From NCBI GenBank assembly GCA_048594725.1, contig JBMDXA010000226.1:1-64000 (forward strand): DNA of 64,000 nt, written 5' to 3'. A program made the translations under genes and the position numbers. This document shows positions 33,523 through 42,537 of this stretch, piece by piece. The stretch is from JAFDZV01 sp048594725. Lineage in GTDB: Bacteria > Bacteroidota > Ignavibacteria > OLB7. Numbering within the stretch: position 1 is the stretch's first letter; every line of letters begins with the position of its first letter. The notes under the pieces are model-generated. The model worked only from the letters and a program-made list of their open reading frames with translations. It made no database searches and was not told the origin of the DNA.

Positions 33523-34653
33523 ATGTCCGAACCGAGAAAGATCGTCGTCGTGATAGGCACGCGCCCGGATGTGGTAAAGCTTGCGCCGGTGATCGGTGCG
33601 CTGCGCCGCAGGCCGGGGGTGTTCTCCGTGCGGGTGCTCTTCACATCGCAGCATCGCGAGCTGGCCGCGTCGATCCTCCGGTATTTCGATCTCCGTCCGG
33701 ATCATGATCTGGATGTGATGATCGCCGGCCAGTCGCTCCCGGATGTCACCACGCGGGTGCTTCTGAAGGCGGGCGAGATCTACGACCAGGAGCGTCCGGA
33801 TCTGGTGGTGGTGCAGGGGGATACCACCTCGGCGCTGGCCGCTGCCATGGCGGCGTTCTACCGGAAGATCCCGGTGGCGCATGTGGAGGCGGGGCTGCGC
33901 ACCGAGCAGATCTACGATCCTTTTCCGGAGGAGATGAACCGCCGGCTGGTAACCAGGCTGGCATCGCTCCATCTGGCCGCCACCGATGCAAACCGCGATG
34001 CCCTGCTGCGGGAGAACGTGCCGGCTGCGGCAATCCGGGTAACCGGCAATCCGGTGATCGATGCGCTGCGGGGGATCATTGCCGATCCGCATGTGGAGCC
34101 CCCGGCGGTGGCCGGAGAGATCATCGGGCGGGGGAACCGGATCGTGGTGCTTACAACGCACCGGCGGGAGAACTTCGGCGAGCCGCAGCAGGAGATATTC
34201 CGTGCGGTGCATCGGGTGGTGCAGCGGCATGCGAACCTGGAAGTGGTCTTCCCCGTGCACCCCAACCCGGCCGTCTCCCGCGCCATCGATGAGTATCTGC
34301 CGGAGCATCCGAGGGTGCATCGTATCGAGCCTATGGAGTATCCTCCGTTCATCCGGCTTCTCTCGATGAGCCATTTTGCCATGAGCGATTCCGGCGGGTT
34401 GCAGGAGGAATGCCCCGCGCTCGGGGTGCCGGTGCTGATCCTGCGCGCCACCACCGAGCGGCAGGAGGCCGTCGCGTCCGGAAGCGCACGCCTGGTAGGG
34501 GTCGCCGCCGATGCCATCGTTGCCGCTGTCGATGAGCTGATGGACGATGCAGCGCTCTACGCCCGGATGTCGGTTCCGCGCTATCCCTTTGGCGCGGGGG
34601 ATGCGGCCGGGAGAATCGCCGATGCGATGGAGGAGCTGGGAGCTACGATGTAG
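33523..34653 (+). CDS. wecB: UDP-N-acetylglucosamine 2-epimerase (non-hydrolysing)
   Basis: The 376-residue protein has the WecB motifs at the same positions as the E. coli enzyme or shifted by five residues: GTRPDVVKLAPV at the N-terminus, Asp100 in QGDTTS, Glu122 in HVEAGLRT, Glu136 in FPEEMNRR and His213 in THRRENFG. It interconverts UDP-GlcNAc and UDP-ManNAc, supplying ManNAc (or ManNAcA) for surface glycans. It is the last gene of the polysaccharide operon, 89 bp after the second glycosyltransferase. No wecC dehydrogenase follows. Confidence 0.95.
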   Translation: MSEPRKIVVVIGTRPDVVKLAPVIGALRRRPGVFSVRVLFTSQHRELAASILRYFDLRPDHDLDVMIAGQSLPDVTTRVLLKAGEIYDQERPDLVVVQGDTTSALAAAMAAFYRKIPVAHVEAGLRTEQIYDPFPEEMNRRLVTRLASLHLAATDANRDALLRENVPAAAIRVTGNPVIDALRGIIADPHVEPPAVAGEIIGRGNRIVVLTTHRRENFGEPQQEIFRAVHRVVQRHANLEVVFPVHPNPAVSRAIDEYLPEHPRVHRIEPMEYPPFIRLLSMSHFAMSDSGGLQEECPALGVPVLILRATTERQEAVASGSARLVGVAADAIVAAVDELMDDAALYARMSVPRYPFGAGDAAGRIADAMEELGATM

Positions 34654-35159
34654 GATCGAAGAGACCAGGAGCGCATTCCAAACTGGATTCTACAGCGACA
34701 TGCATAGGAACTCCATGTCAGGGTGGAGTTTCACTCCAGCCCTCCCGCTACGAGATTGCAAGGCCGGGCGCGGAGTAAAACTCCTCGCCAGCATCCTGGG
34801 GCTCATCATCACCAGCGTACCACTGCACTGGATCATATTCAATCCGTCCTTTTCCTCTCTCCTTCACAACCATTCCCTCCCGGACGTGCCAATCCAGATC
34901 CATGCAGATCCGCGCCTCACGATTCGCGAGGATTTCATCTTTAACGTGCGAATGCATCGATACTGCATCCGGGCCGGCTGCCAGGATTAGCGCCCATTCG
35001 CGGATAGGTGCGCAACCTCTCGAACAGCCGTATCAGCCATAACCATTTCCACCCGGACGTGCCAATCCAGATCCATGCGGATCCGCCCCTCACGATTCGC
35101 GAGGATTTCATCCTTAACGTGTGAATGCATCGATACTGCATCCGGGCCGGCTACCAGGA
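34654..35159. repeat. Intergenic region with 173-bp tandem duplication
   Basis: Left of it is a GGAGTAAAACTCC-type palindrome (about 34771-34792) and GGTGGAG-TTTCA-CTCCAGCC. A ~173-bp unit then occurs twice in direct order, 34865-35037 and 35038-35211. The second copy contains the last ~52 bp of the GT117 gene on the minus strand, so the first copy carries a duplicated gene end. Both include ATTCGCGAGGATTTCAT, the 5' end of the 87-bp dispersed element. Confidence 0.8.
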
Positions 35160-37367
35160 TTAGCGGCCATTCGCGGATAGGGTGCGCAACCCCTCGAACA
35201 GCCGTATCAGCTTCAGCACCTCCTGGTCGGCATCCCGCGGAAGTTCCGGCACCATTGCCGGAGTCCAGCCGGGATCGAACGTAAGGGCGTAATCGCGATA
35301 GCGGAATGCGAGCGAGTCGTTGCCGTGGCGTCCCTCGTAGGCCATGCGGCCGGCGAGGCTCAGGGCATACAGCTCGTAGATCTTCGAGGTGTAGTAATCC
35401 AGCCGGCCGGGCCAGAAGGAGAATCGGTAGCTCGGGAACTCCTGCGGCAGATAGGCGGTATCGGCCACCAGGCGGAGCGCCAGATAATTCGGGACGCGCC
35501 CGTAGCGTGCCCCGATCCCCGGCTCCACCTCCGAAGTGACGAACACCGGACGCGATGCGATGCTACTATCGATCATGGCGTCGATCATGCCGAGGTAGGC
35601 CCCCTGGATCACATTCGGATCGTAGCTCTCCCCCCGCTCGAACGGGCGTACCTCGGTTCTGAACTTCTCTACCTGTGGCGCCACGCGCCGCATGAATCCC
35701 GGATTGTTCGCCTCCATCTCATCCAGATACCAGGTGCGGCGGAGCAGTTCCTGATCCACTACCAGCACATCCGGACGCATCCCCTCCACTCCCTGCATGT
35801 AGTAGCTTCCGGCCACCCAGAAATCCCAGTGCGATGAGAAGATGACCGCGTTCGGCGGAAGGGTGCGGAGCATGTTGACCGTCATATCCTCCACCAGCGT
35901 ATTCGGGCGCTCGTTGCTCTCGGCGTAATGCAGCGCCGGGGCGGCAACCGCCAGAAGAGCGGCCAGGCCCAGCGCCGGCATCGAGCCGGCACGTTCGTAC
36001 AGCCAGGCATAGCCTGCGGCGCACCATATGCCCAGCATCAGCATGGCGGCCATGTAGTACGGGGCTATCTCCATGATATCGTAGTTGCCGGCATGCAGCA
36101 TGCAGCCGGCGACGATCAGCGCCGCCCATGCGAAAAGCCGGCGCGCGCGCCTCAGCATCAGGAACGCTCCGGCCAGCGCGGCGAGCAGGCCCAGATAGAG
36201 CAGCTCTCCGGGAACCGAGCCGAGGAAGATCCCGGTGCGCTCCCGGAATGCCTCGCCGCTTTCGAACATGTAGACCTGGAACACCTGCCCGCTCACATGC
36301 CGCAGGAAGCTCTCCAGCGTCGCCGGATTTCCCCAGTTGAACCGTGGCTCCATCGATGCCCGCAGAGGCAGATAGAGGTATGGAAGAAGGCCGAGGATGA
36401 AGCCGGGGGCCAGAAGGAGAAGGCGGCGGAAGGCACGTCCCCATGCCCCCGGCAACCTGGATCTCCCGGAAAGGGACGCATCCCGCCAGCCGCCGTACGG
36501 GAGGGTCCAGAAGAAGTAGACCAGGAAGCCGGCCGCCAGATGGATGGTGGTGAGATGGTTGGTGAAGGCCAGCCCCAGCGCCAGAGCAAAGAGAAACCCC
36601 CTGCGTGTGAAGCCGATACTCCCCGCGCCGGACGTCCCGGCGGCGATCGCCCGCTCGCGTTCCTCCTCCTGGTCGATATACCGGAGGAACAGAAGCGAGA
36701 CCAGCGGCAGCATCAGCGCATGGAGCGCATAGACCTCCACCCCGGTTCCCTGTTCCCACCAGGTGAGGGTGCTTCCCACCAGCAGCGCGCTGCATGCGGC
36801 CAGAAGGACGCGCTCCCCTTCCGGCATGAGCGGGACGGTATCCGGTATGCTCGCGGCGGATTTCTTCTTCCCTCCGCCCTTCTCTTTCGCCATCTCCCGG
36901 TTGCGGGGCGGAGCCGCCAGTTTCCGGAGAACATGGGAGAAAAGGAGTGTCATCACCCCCACGCCGGAGGCCACCAGCAGCGCCGCCATCACGTTCAGCG
37001 CCACGATATCGCGTCCCGGATACAGGAGCGTGAAGAGATACCCCAGCATCGTAAAAGTGGGATATCCGGTGGGGTGGGCCACGCCGAGCGTTCCGGCCAC
37101 CGCCGCCAGTTCCCCCTCGTCGATGAACCCGAAGGTGGGACTCATGGTGAGCAGATAGAGGATCAGGGCGATGGTTGCCGCCCCGAGTGCCCCTCGCGCC
37201 GGGGTGATGTTCCCGGGGAATGTGCGGGGAGCGGGGGTGATTTCCGCAGGAACCGTTGCGGTGCGGGATGGTGTCTCGGCTCGGCTCATGATCTGGCAGG
37301 CATACTGGTAATCGGACCGGAATTTCCCCCGAAAATCAGTTGATATTTTCCGGTAATTGGTATTCAT
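35160..37367 (-). CDS. GT117 (DUF2723) membrane protein, O-mannosyltransferase-like
   Basis: The 735-residue protein has about 12-13 membrane helices and a soluble C-terminal part. The family signature is near the first lumenal loop: FIDEGELAAVAGTLGVAHPTGYPTF (about residues 80-105), where the acidic residue is the presumed catalytic site of GT-C enzymes. It is expected to move a sugar from a lipid carrier to protein or glycan on the outer side of the membrane. ATG at 37367 has a GGAGAG site; an ATG at 37289 lacks one. It faces the polysaccharide operon convergently. Its 3' end lies within a tandem duplication. Confidence 0.9.
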   Translation of the reverse strand: MNTNYRKISTDFRGKFRSDYQYACQIMSRAETPSRTATVPAEITPAPRTFPGNITPARGALGAATIALILYLLTMSPTFGFIDEGELAAVAGTLGVAHPTGYPTFTMLGYLFTLLYPGRDIVALNVMAALLVASGVGVMTLLFSHVLRKLAAPPRNREMAKEKGGGKKKSAASIPDTVPLMPEGERVLLAACSALLVGSTLTWWEQGTGVEVYALHALMLPLVSLLFLRYIDQEEERERAIAAGTSGAGSIGFTRRGFLFALALGLAFTNHLTTIHLAAGFLVYFFWTLPYGGWRDASLSGRSRLPGAWGRAFRRLLLLAPGFILGLLPYLYLPLRASMEPRFNWGNPATLESFLRHVSGQVFQVYMFESGEAFRERTGIFLGSVPGELLYLGLLAALAGAFLMLRRARRLFAWAALIVAGCMLHAGNYDIMEIAPYYMAAMLMLGIWCAAGYAWLYERAGSMPALGLAALLAVAAPALHYAESNERPNTLVEDMTVNMLRTLPPNAVIFSSHWDFWVAGSYYMQGVEGMRPDVLVVDQELLRRTWYLDEMEANNPGFMRRVAPQVEKFRTEVRPFERGESYDPNVIQGAYLGMIDAMIDSSIASRPVFVTSEVEPGIGARYGRVPNYLALRLVADTAYLPQEFPSYRFSFWPGRLDYYTSKIYELYALSLAGRMAYEGRHGNDSLAFRYRDYALTFDPGWTPAMVPELPRDADQEVLKLIRLFEGLRTLSANGR

Positions 37368-37578
37368 CCGCTCTCCGGTGTAGTTTAGGGGAGCGGCAGG
37401 GGGATGGGGGAGTCTTCCCGCGGAGCGGCCGGTGGCGCCTGCGGGAGCCGTATGATATGCCGGAGGCGGCATTCCGGCAAGGGCTCTGCGGAGCAATTCC
37501 CCTGCTGCGCCGATCGTTTAATTGGCAGACAGGCGAACTATCCTGAACTACTGTAACAGGCACCGAGCGGAGTGTAGC

Positions 37579-38121
37579 ATGCGCATATTGGGAGTGGACC
37601 CCGGGACTCTGGTTACCGGATTCGGGGTGATCGATATCGAGGGAGGAGCCCTGACGCTCGTGGAATACGGGGTGGTCAGGATGAAGCCCGCCATGAGCCT
37701 CCCGATCCGCCTGCGTACCATCTACAACGGCCTGGTGGCGATCATCGAGCGTACCGCTCCGGACGAATTCGCCATCGAGTCGGCGTTCTATTCCAAGAAC
37801 GTGCAGTCCACCCTGAAGCTGGGGCATGCTCGCGGTGTGTCGATGCTGGCGGCGGTGCTCCATGAAATCCCCACCAGCGAATACTCCCCCCGTGAGATAA
37901 AGCTTGCGGTAACCGGCAACGGCGGCGCCACCAAGGAACAGGTGGAGTATATGGTGGTCGCCATGCTGAATATGAAGACGCAGGGGGAGCCGCTGGATGC
38001 CACCGATGCCCTTGCAATCGCCATCTGTCATGGAAATCGCCAGAACCGCCCGCAGGGAAGTGCCAAGAACTGGAAGCAGTTCCTGGTGGATAATCCCGAC
38101 CGGATAAGCGTTCCCGGCTGA
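37579..38121 (+). CDS. ruvC: Holliday junction endonuclease RuvC
   Basis: The 180-residue protein starts MRILGVDPGT and has the four acidic residues of RuvC: Asp7, Glu67 (AIESAFYSKN), Asp140 and Asp143 (DATDALAIAICH). It is a dimeric RNase H-fold nuclease that resolves Holliday junctions with RuvAB. ruvA and ruvB are not adjacent. The ATG at 37579 begins the first strand exactly. Transcribed divergently from the GT117 gene. Confidence 0.97.
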   Translation: MRILGVDPGTLVTGFGVIDIEGGALTLVEYGVVRMKPAMSLPIRLRTIYNGLVAIIERTAPDEFAIESAFYSKNVQSTLKLGHARGVSMLAAVLHEIPTSEYSPREIKLAVTGNGGATKEQVEYMVVAMLNMKTQGEPLDATDALAIAICHGNRQNRPQGSAKNWKQFLVDNPDRISVPG

Positions 38122-38263
38122 GCCATCCCCGGCCCGGCCCCCGAAACAACATTCCCAATTCCTCCGCTTTCAATCCAGATCCTCTGGCCCGGTTCCTACC
38201 CCGTCCCACTCACTCAACGGGAGACCGGTGGGCGGATATTATCCTGTTCTGAACCCGAACTCT

Positions 38264-38908
38264 ATGGATTTCATCGGAGATTTCTTTCATATGATCAGCT
38301 CGCCGGAAGGCTTCCGGGAGCTGATAGCATGGGGCGGTTATATCGTCCTCATCCTCATCATCTTCTCGGAAACGGGGCTGCTGATCGGATTCTTCCTCCC
38401 CGGAGATTCGCTCCTGGTAACCGCCGGGGTGCTTGCCGCCGCCGGAGTGCTGGATCTCACATTGCTGAACGTGCTGCTGATTCCGGCCGCCAGCAGCGGC
38501 GATGCCACAGGCTATACGATAGGGTTCCGAAGCGGAAAGCGGCTGCTGCAACGCCCCGATTCCAGGTTCTTCAAGAAATCCCATGTGGACAAGACCCAGG
38601 AGTTCTATGCCAAGCATGGCGGCAAGACCATCGTGCTGGCGCGATTCGTCCCCATCGTCAGGACGTTCGCCCCGGTGGTGGCCGGCATCGCACGCATGCC
38701 CTACCGCCAGTTCGCCATCTTCAATGTGGCCGGCGGCATCCTCTGGATAGCCTCCACCACTCTGCTGGGCTATTTTCTCGGCAAGGTGATCCCCGATATC
38801 GAGCGCTATATCCACTATGTGATCGCGGCGGTGATCTTCCTCTCCATTCTGCCGATCATCTTCGAGTTCATCAAGAGCAGGCGGAATCGCCGGGCGGCCG
38901 CCGAGTAG
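38264..38908 (+). CDS. DedA family (VTT domain) membrane protein
   Basis: The 214-residue protein has about five membrane segments and the DedA motifs ETGLLIGFFLPGDSLLVTAG and RFVPIVRTFAPVVAGIARM (with the essential Arg residues), followed by NVAGGILW. DedA proteins support membrane homeostasis and recycle undecaprenyl phosphate or other lipids. ATG at 38264 was chosen; a GTG at 38228 lies in sequence resembling a dispersed repeat (ACTCAACGGGAG). It follows ruvC by 142 bp. Confidence 0.93.
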   Translation: MDFIGDFFHMISSPEGFRELIAWGGYIVLILIIFSETGLLIGFFLPGDSLLVTAGVLAAAGVLDLTLLNVLLIPAASSGDATGYTIGFRSGKRLLQRPDSRFFKKSHVDKTQEFYAKHGGKTIVLARFVPIVRTFAPVVAGIARMPYRQFAIFNVAGGILWIASTTLLGYFLGKVIPDIERYIHYVIAAVIFLSILPIIFEFIKSRRNRRAAAE

Positions 38909-39007
38909 GCGATGTGCAAGCAGTGATTCAGTGATGACGCCCCCGATACGATGCCATAGCGTTCTGATGCCGCCCGCAGCCGGCCGGCGCAAACCGATCC
39001 CGATGAT

Positions 39008-39670
39008 ATGAGACATGGATATCCGATAGCCGTGATGATGATCCTTCCGGCAGTGCTCCTGCTGGGAGCTGCCGGGGGAGCCACCCTTCCGGAGAACGAA
39101 CCGCTCCCTCCCCGGCCCGGCGATACGGCCGCGCCGAAGGAGCAGCGGGCCGCGCTGATCTTCGGCGAGCGCCATGCGCTCACCCTGCGCGCGCCGGAAC
39201 GGTGGACGCTCGATACCAGGAGCGGCCAGGCCCAGGGACTCCAGGCGGTGTTCTATCCGCAGGGGGAACGATGGGCCGGGAGCCCGTCGGTGATGTACTG
39301 CCAGGTGGTTGCGCGGGGAAAGGATATCGCAGATCGCAATGCGATGATCGACTACGACCAGAACCGCTTCCGGAGCAGCAGCCCCACCGCGGTGGTCGCC
39401 AGGGGAGATTCCATAGCGCTGGGGAACGGGACCAGAACCCCAACCTCCCGTTTTTCCGGGGGCGCCAGAGGGAACATAGAGCAGGTGGCGTATATCGAGG
39501 AGCGCTCGGTGGTGGTGCTGGTGGTGCTCTCCTGCCGGAATGCGGAGGTCTTCGACCGCTCGCTGCCGGCATTCCGCCAGCTTGTGGCCTCCTACAAGTT
39601 CCTGGCCGACGATCAGGAGAATATCATGCGCGCGGTGGAGGCTGCCGAGGAGTTCGGCTTCGGGGAGTAG
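39008..39670 (+). CDS. Secreted protein, possibly PsbP-like fold
   Basis: The 220-residue protein has a signal peptide (IAVMMILPAVLLLGAAGGATL). The mature part begins with a strand-rich region (ALTLRAPERWTLDTRSGQ) and ends with RSLPAFRQLVASYKFL and a helical tail. The pattern 'LxxPxxWxLD ... F..I..S..F' is reminiscent of PsbP/DUF1795-type domains, but I hold this loosely. It follows dedA by 99 bp and is convergent with the BON lipoprotein gene. Confidence 0.65.
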   Translation: MRHGYPIAVMMILPAVLLLGAAGGATLPENEPLPPRPGDTAAPKEQRAALIFGERHALTLRAPERWTLDTRSGQAQGLQAVFYPQGERWAGSPSVMYCQVVARGKDIADRNAMIDYDQNRFRSSSPTAVVARGDSIALGNGTRTPTSRFSGGARGNIEQVAYIEERSVVVLVVLSCRNAEVFDRSLPAFRQLVASYKFLADDQENIMRAVEAAEEFGFGE

Positions 39671-39743
39671 GGATGGGAGAGAGGATGATGGAGATGCCCG
39701 CGCCGGCGCCCGGACAGGCAGAACGAGCTTTCAGAAAACAGTG

Positions 39744-39775
39744 AACCGGGATGGCCGACCTCGACCATCCCGGTT
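39744..39775. terminator. Bidirectional terminator between convergent genes
   Basis: AACCGGGATGG pairs with CCATCCCGGTT (39744-39754 with 39765-39775), with an inner CGA/TCG pairing. Short T runs follow on both strands. It separates the plus-strand gene ending at 39670 from the minus-strand gene ending at 39825. Confidence 0.7.
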
Positions 39776-39824
39776 TCTGTATAATCGGATCGTTATCGAC
39801 CCGATGCCCTCAAATTTTCTTCCC

Positions 39825-40181
39825 TTACTGGGTGATCGTAAGGTTGTTGACCACCTGCTTCACACCGGAGGTGTTCTCGGCGGTGACCTGGGCCTGTGCC
39901 TTCTGATTCTCGGAGACGACGGAGCCATTGAGCACGATCACGCCATCGCCCTGCGATTCAACCTTCACGTTCTCGAATCCCGGCTTGGCGATCAGAGCGG
40001 TCTCCACCATCTTTTCGATCGACTCGGTCTTCACTTCCGTTCCGGCATTGTTGGCTGCCTCGCCCACGGTCGTGGTCGTGTCGCGGGTTTCCACGTTGAC
40101 ATCGGCATCCTTGCCGCAACCGGTCAGTGCCACCATGCCGAAGGCGCAGAGAGCTATCGAAAAAAGACGTAGCGATTTCAT
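39825..40181 (-). CDS. BON-domain lipoprotein
   Basis: The 118-residue protein has a lipoprotein signal (AFGMVALTGC, Cys22) and one BON domain at about residues 50-118 (KMVETALIAKPGFENVKVESQGDG, VIVLNGSVVSENQ, VKQVVNNLTI). BON domains bind phospholipid membranes and occur in envelope-stress proteins such as OsmY. It starts 6 bp after the stop of the GT2 gene on the same strand, so they are probably one transcript. Confidence 0.9.
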   Translation of the reverse strand: MKSLRLFSIALCAFGMVALTGCGKDADVNVETRDTTTTVGEAANNAGTEVKTESIEKMVETALIAKPGFENVKVESQGDGVIVLNGSVVSENQKAQAQVTAENTSGVKQVVNNLTITQ

Positions 40182-40187
40182 GGTCTG

Positions 40188-40973
40188 TTATCCCCTGATA
40201 TTGGTAAAAGTAATGTCAGAGCAGAGTTTGCTATCAACCTGCATGCCATTACTGATGAGTAGGCTGTCCGGGGGGCCGAGTATGGTGCGCGGGGCGGGGT
40301 CGCGATTGGCTTTGTAGAGTGCCGCAAGATCCTCCGGATGTGCCCCGAGCAGATACCGCATCAGGATGGATGCGTTGCGAAGTTGCTGGCGCACGATCCC
40401 ATGCTGCTGGAACCGGCGGGAGGATGTGATGATCTCCGCCGGGAGCGAACGTATGCGTTCCATCCGGCGCGCCCTGCGGAGCAGGGCCACGTCCTCCAGA
40501 ATGGGCCATGAGGGAAATCCCCCTATCCGGTCGTACAAGCTGCGCCGCAGCACGATGCCCTGATCGCCGAACGATGTCCAGAGCGAATCGAACCGGGTGA
40601 ACCAGGAATAGAGCCGGTACAGAGGATGCGCCGAATCCAGCCGCAGGCGAAATGTGCCGATTGTGAAGCTGGGGTCGGCCAGGGCGCCTGCCAGCACCGC
40701 CGGGACTTCCGGGGCCAGATGGCTGTCGGCATGGAGGAAAAAGAGGGCCGATCCGGATGCCGCCGCGGCACCCGCGCGAAGCTGGATGCCCCGCCCGGCG
40801 GCGCTCGGCACCACCCGCGCCCCCATCTCCCGCGCGATGGCGCATGTACGGTCGTACGAACCACCGTCCGCCACGATCACCTCCGCGCCGAGCGGAGAGA
40901 GCGAACGAAGGCAGGAGGCCAGATGCCGCTCCTCGTTCAACGCCGGTATAACCACCGATATATCGCTCATCAT
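40188..40973 (-). CDS. Family 2 glycosyltransferase (TIGR04283-like)
   Basis: The 261-residue GT-A protein starts ISVVIPALNEERHLASCL and has the nucleotide-sugar motif VIVADGGSYDRT, then LFFLHADSHLAPEV and FGDQGIVLRRSLYDRIGGFPSWPILEDVAL. The latter is characteristic of the TIGR04283 subgroup, named for arsenosugar synthesis. No ars genes lie nearby, so the real substrate is open. It is soluble. It is the first gene of a likely pair with the BON lipoprotein. Confidence 0.88.
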   Translation of the reverse strand: MMSDISVVIPALNEERHLASCLRSLSPLGAEVIVADGGSYDRTCAIAREMGARVVPSAAGRGIQLRAGAAAASGSALFFLHADSHLAPEVPAVLAGALADPSFTIGTFRLRLDSAHPLYRLYSWFTRFDSLWTSFGDQGIVLRRSLYDRIGGFPSWPILEDVALLRRARRMERIRSLPAEIITSSRRFQQHGIVRQQLRNASILMRYLLGAHPEDLAALYKANRDPAPRTILGPPDSLLISNGMQVDSKLCSDITFTNIRG

Positions 40974-41423
40974 TCACGTCCCCGGGAGGAAAGGCAGGAT
41001 GCCGGCAGATGGAACGTGTTCCACCCTCCGCCGGCGTGCGGTGAGAGGCTGCAACCTTCATGCCTTTGTACGCGGGAACCGGATGGCCGGAGAGTCTATT
41101 TCCGCAGGGGCGGCATTTCATTCTGCGTCGTTCTTTCATTCCGTGATTGAAGGGGCATTCCGGACGATAGGCGATTCGTGGAACTCCGGGGCGCCGGTCT
41201 CGTAGGAGACCTCTGCGGCTCTCCCGTCATCATCGGCGATCGGAACCGGTGCGGAAGTGGTTCCCGGGCATTGGGAACCGGATAGCTTCTGGACTGTTCT
41301 TTGAGGATCATTTCCCGTATAGCATATTGGTGGCTGGCGTGCGCGGCGGGCGGTGAGCGGAGGCGATGGCCGCAACGGAGTAATGGGTTCGTCATATCCC
41401 TCGGATAACCGGAACAACAGATA
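40974..41423. other. 450-bp intergenic region, no gene recognised
   Basis: This divergent region between the GT2 gene and the dnaJ-like gene contains GGAACCGG/CCGGTTCC-type inverted repeats (about 41239-41283). There is also a weak promoter-like TTG-N21-TATTGG at about 41310-41338 toward the plus strand. Frames here have no start signals or recognisable products. Confidence 0.5.
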
Positions 41424-42197
41424 ATGCAGCAGAAGGATTTCTATCAGGTGCTTGGTGTCAGCGAAACTGCTACGCAGGATGATATCAAGAAGGCCTATCG
41501 TGAAATCGCAAAGAAGTATCATCCCGACAAGAACCCCGGCAACAAGGCTGCCGAGGAGAAGTTCAAGGAGGCCAGCGAGGCCTACGATACGCTGGGCGAT
41601 ACCGAGAAGCGGACGAAATACGACCGGCTGAGAAAACTTGGCGCCGCAGGGGCCGGCTTTGGCGGCGGCGGATTCGGTTTCGGTGGCGGCTCCTCCGGCA
41701 GCGGGATGAGCTACGAGGAATTCATGCGCCAGTACGGCACCCCCGCACAGCAGGAGCGTCATGGCGGCGGCAGAAAGTCCTCCAAAAGCTCCGATTTTTC
41801 GTTCGATGATATCTTCGGCAACCTCTTCGGCGGCGGGCGCCGTGGCGGCGGAGCGCAGTCCACGGAGCTGGAATCCGATGAGCCGCAGCCCACCGATGAT
41901 CCCTTTTTCAAACGGAAGGGGAACGATGCCTACGTGGATGTAACGGTCAATCTGGCGCAGGCGGTGCTCGGCAGCAAGATCCGTGTGCGCACCCCGTCCG
42001 GCAAACGGGTGACCGTGAAGATCGTACCGGGAACCGACCCGGAAAAGGCGCTTCGTGTGCCGCAACTGGGCTACCAGACCGGCGGGGGCACCGGCGATCT
42101 CTATATCCGCGTGCACGTCAGCATGCCGAAAAATCTGAACGACGAGCAGAAGGAGGCGATGAAAAAGTTCGCCGAGAGCGCCGGGCTGAAGTATTGA
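41424..42197 (+). CDS. DnaJ/CbpA-like J-domain protein without zinc domain
   Basis: The 257-residue protein has a J domain at residues 4-70 with HPD (KKYHPDKNPG), then a Gly-rich region (GFGGGGFGFGGGSSG). After a Ser/Lys spacer comes one C-terminal substrate-binding domain (DAYVDVTVNLAQAVLGSKIRVRTPSGKRVTVKIVPGTD). It lacks the four CxxCxGxG zinc repeats of DnaJ and is shorter than CbpA (about 305 residues), with only one clear beta domain. It should stimulate DnaK ATPase and bring it clients. dnaK and grpE are not in the window. Confidence 0.93.
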   Translation: MQQKDFYQVLGVSETATQDDIKKAYREIAKKYHPDKNPGNKAAEEKFKEASEAYDTLGDTEKRTKYDRLRKLGAAGAGFGGGGFGFGGGSSGSGMSYEEFMRQYGTPAQQERHGGGRKSSKSSDFSFDDIFGNLFGGGRRGGGAQSTELESDEPQPTDDPFFKRKGNDAYVDVTVNLAQAVLGSKIRVRTPSGKRVTVKIVPGTDPEKALRVPQLGYQTGGGTGDLYIRVHVSMPKNLNDEQKEAMKKFAESAGLKY

Positions 42198-42537
42198 GTA
42201 CTTCGGGGCAGGTTTTCTGAGATTTCGCGCCGTGCTGTCGCGGAGTTCCACTGGGCGACCCCTGTTGCTGCCACTGCGCACGGAGTCGAACTCCGTGCGA
42301 ACAGGTACTGCGAACAGTACCGGGGATCTCAGCAAACGTATCGGCAGGTACGTGGAAGAGGCCGGGAGAGAGGAAAGCGAGTGGCAGGAAATAGGAGAGC
42401 ATGGAGAATCGATCTCCTTCTCTCCCTGGCCGCCGCCACCTTGCATCTTCATATCCTTTGGAAACGGTCTCCCTCGAAGAACGAAGCAGGCACGACTACA
42501 GCCGCCGAAGCCGGCATCACTATCTCCAACTACACCG
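42198..42537. repeat. Intergenic palindromic repeats, no gene
   Basis: Includes GCACGGAGT-CGA-ACTCCGTGC (about 42278-42298) and CTGTCGCGGAGTTCC, relatives of the hairpins near 5980 and 23480. The sequence CTTCGGGG(C/A)AG-GTTTTCTGAGAT at 42200 has a close copy at 23438. An open frame runs into the next gene but is made of this repeat sequence. Confidence 0.6.

Noticed and set aside
37381..37520. Possible tRNA in the GC-rich ruvC upstream region
   Set aside because: I could not form a cloverleaf with acceptor and T-loop signatures; no tRNA or rRNA was recognisable anywhere in the window.
40188..40973. Arsenosugar biosynthesis role for the GT2 gene
   Set aside because: The subgroup name suggests it, but no arsenic genes are nearby and the pairing is with a BON lipoprotein; only the glycosyltransferase call is supported.
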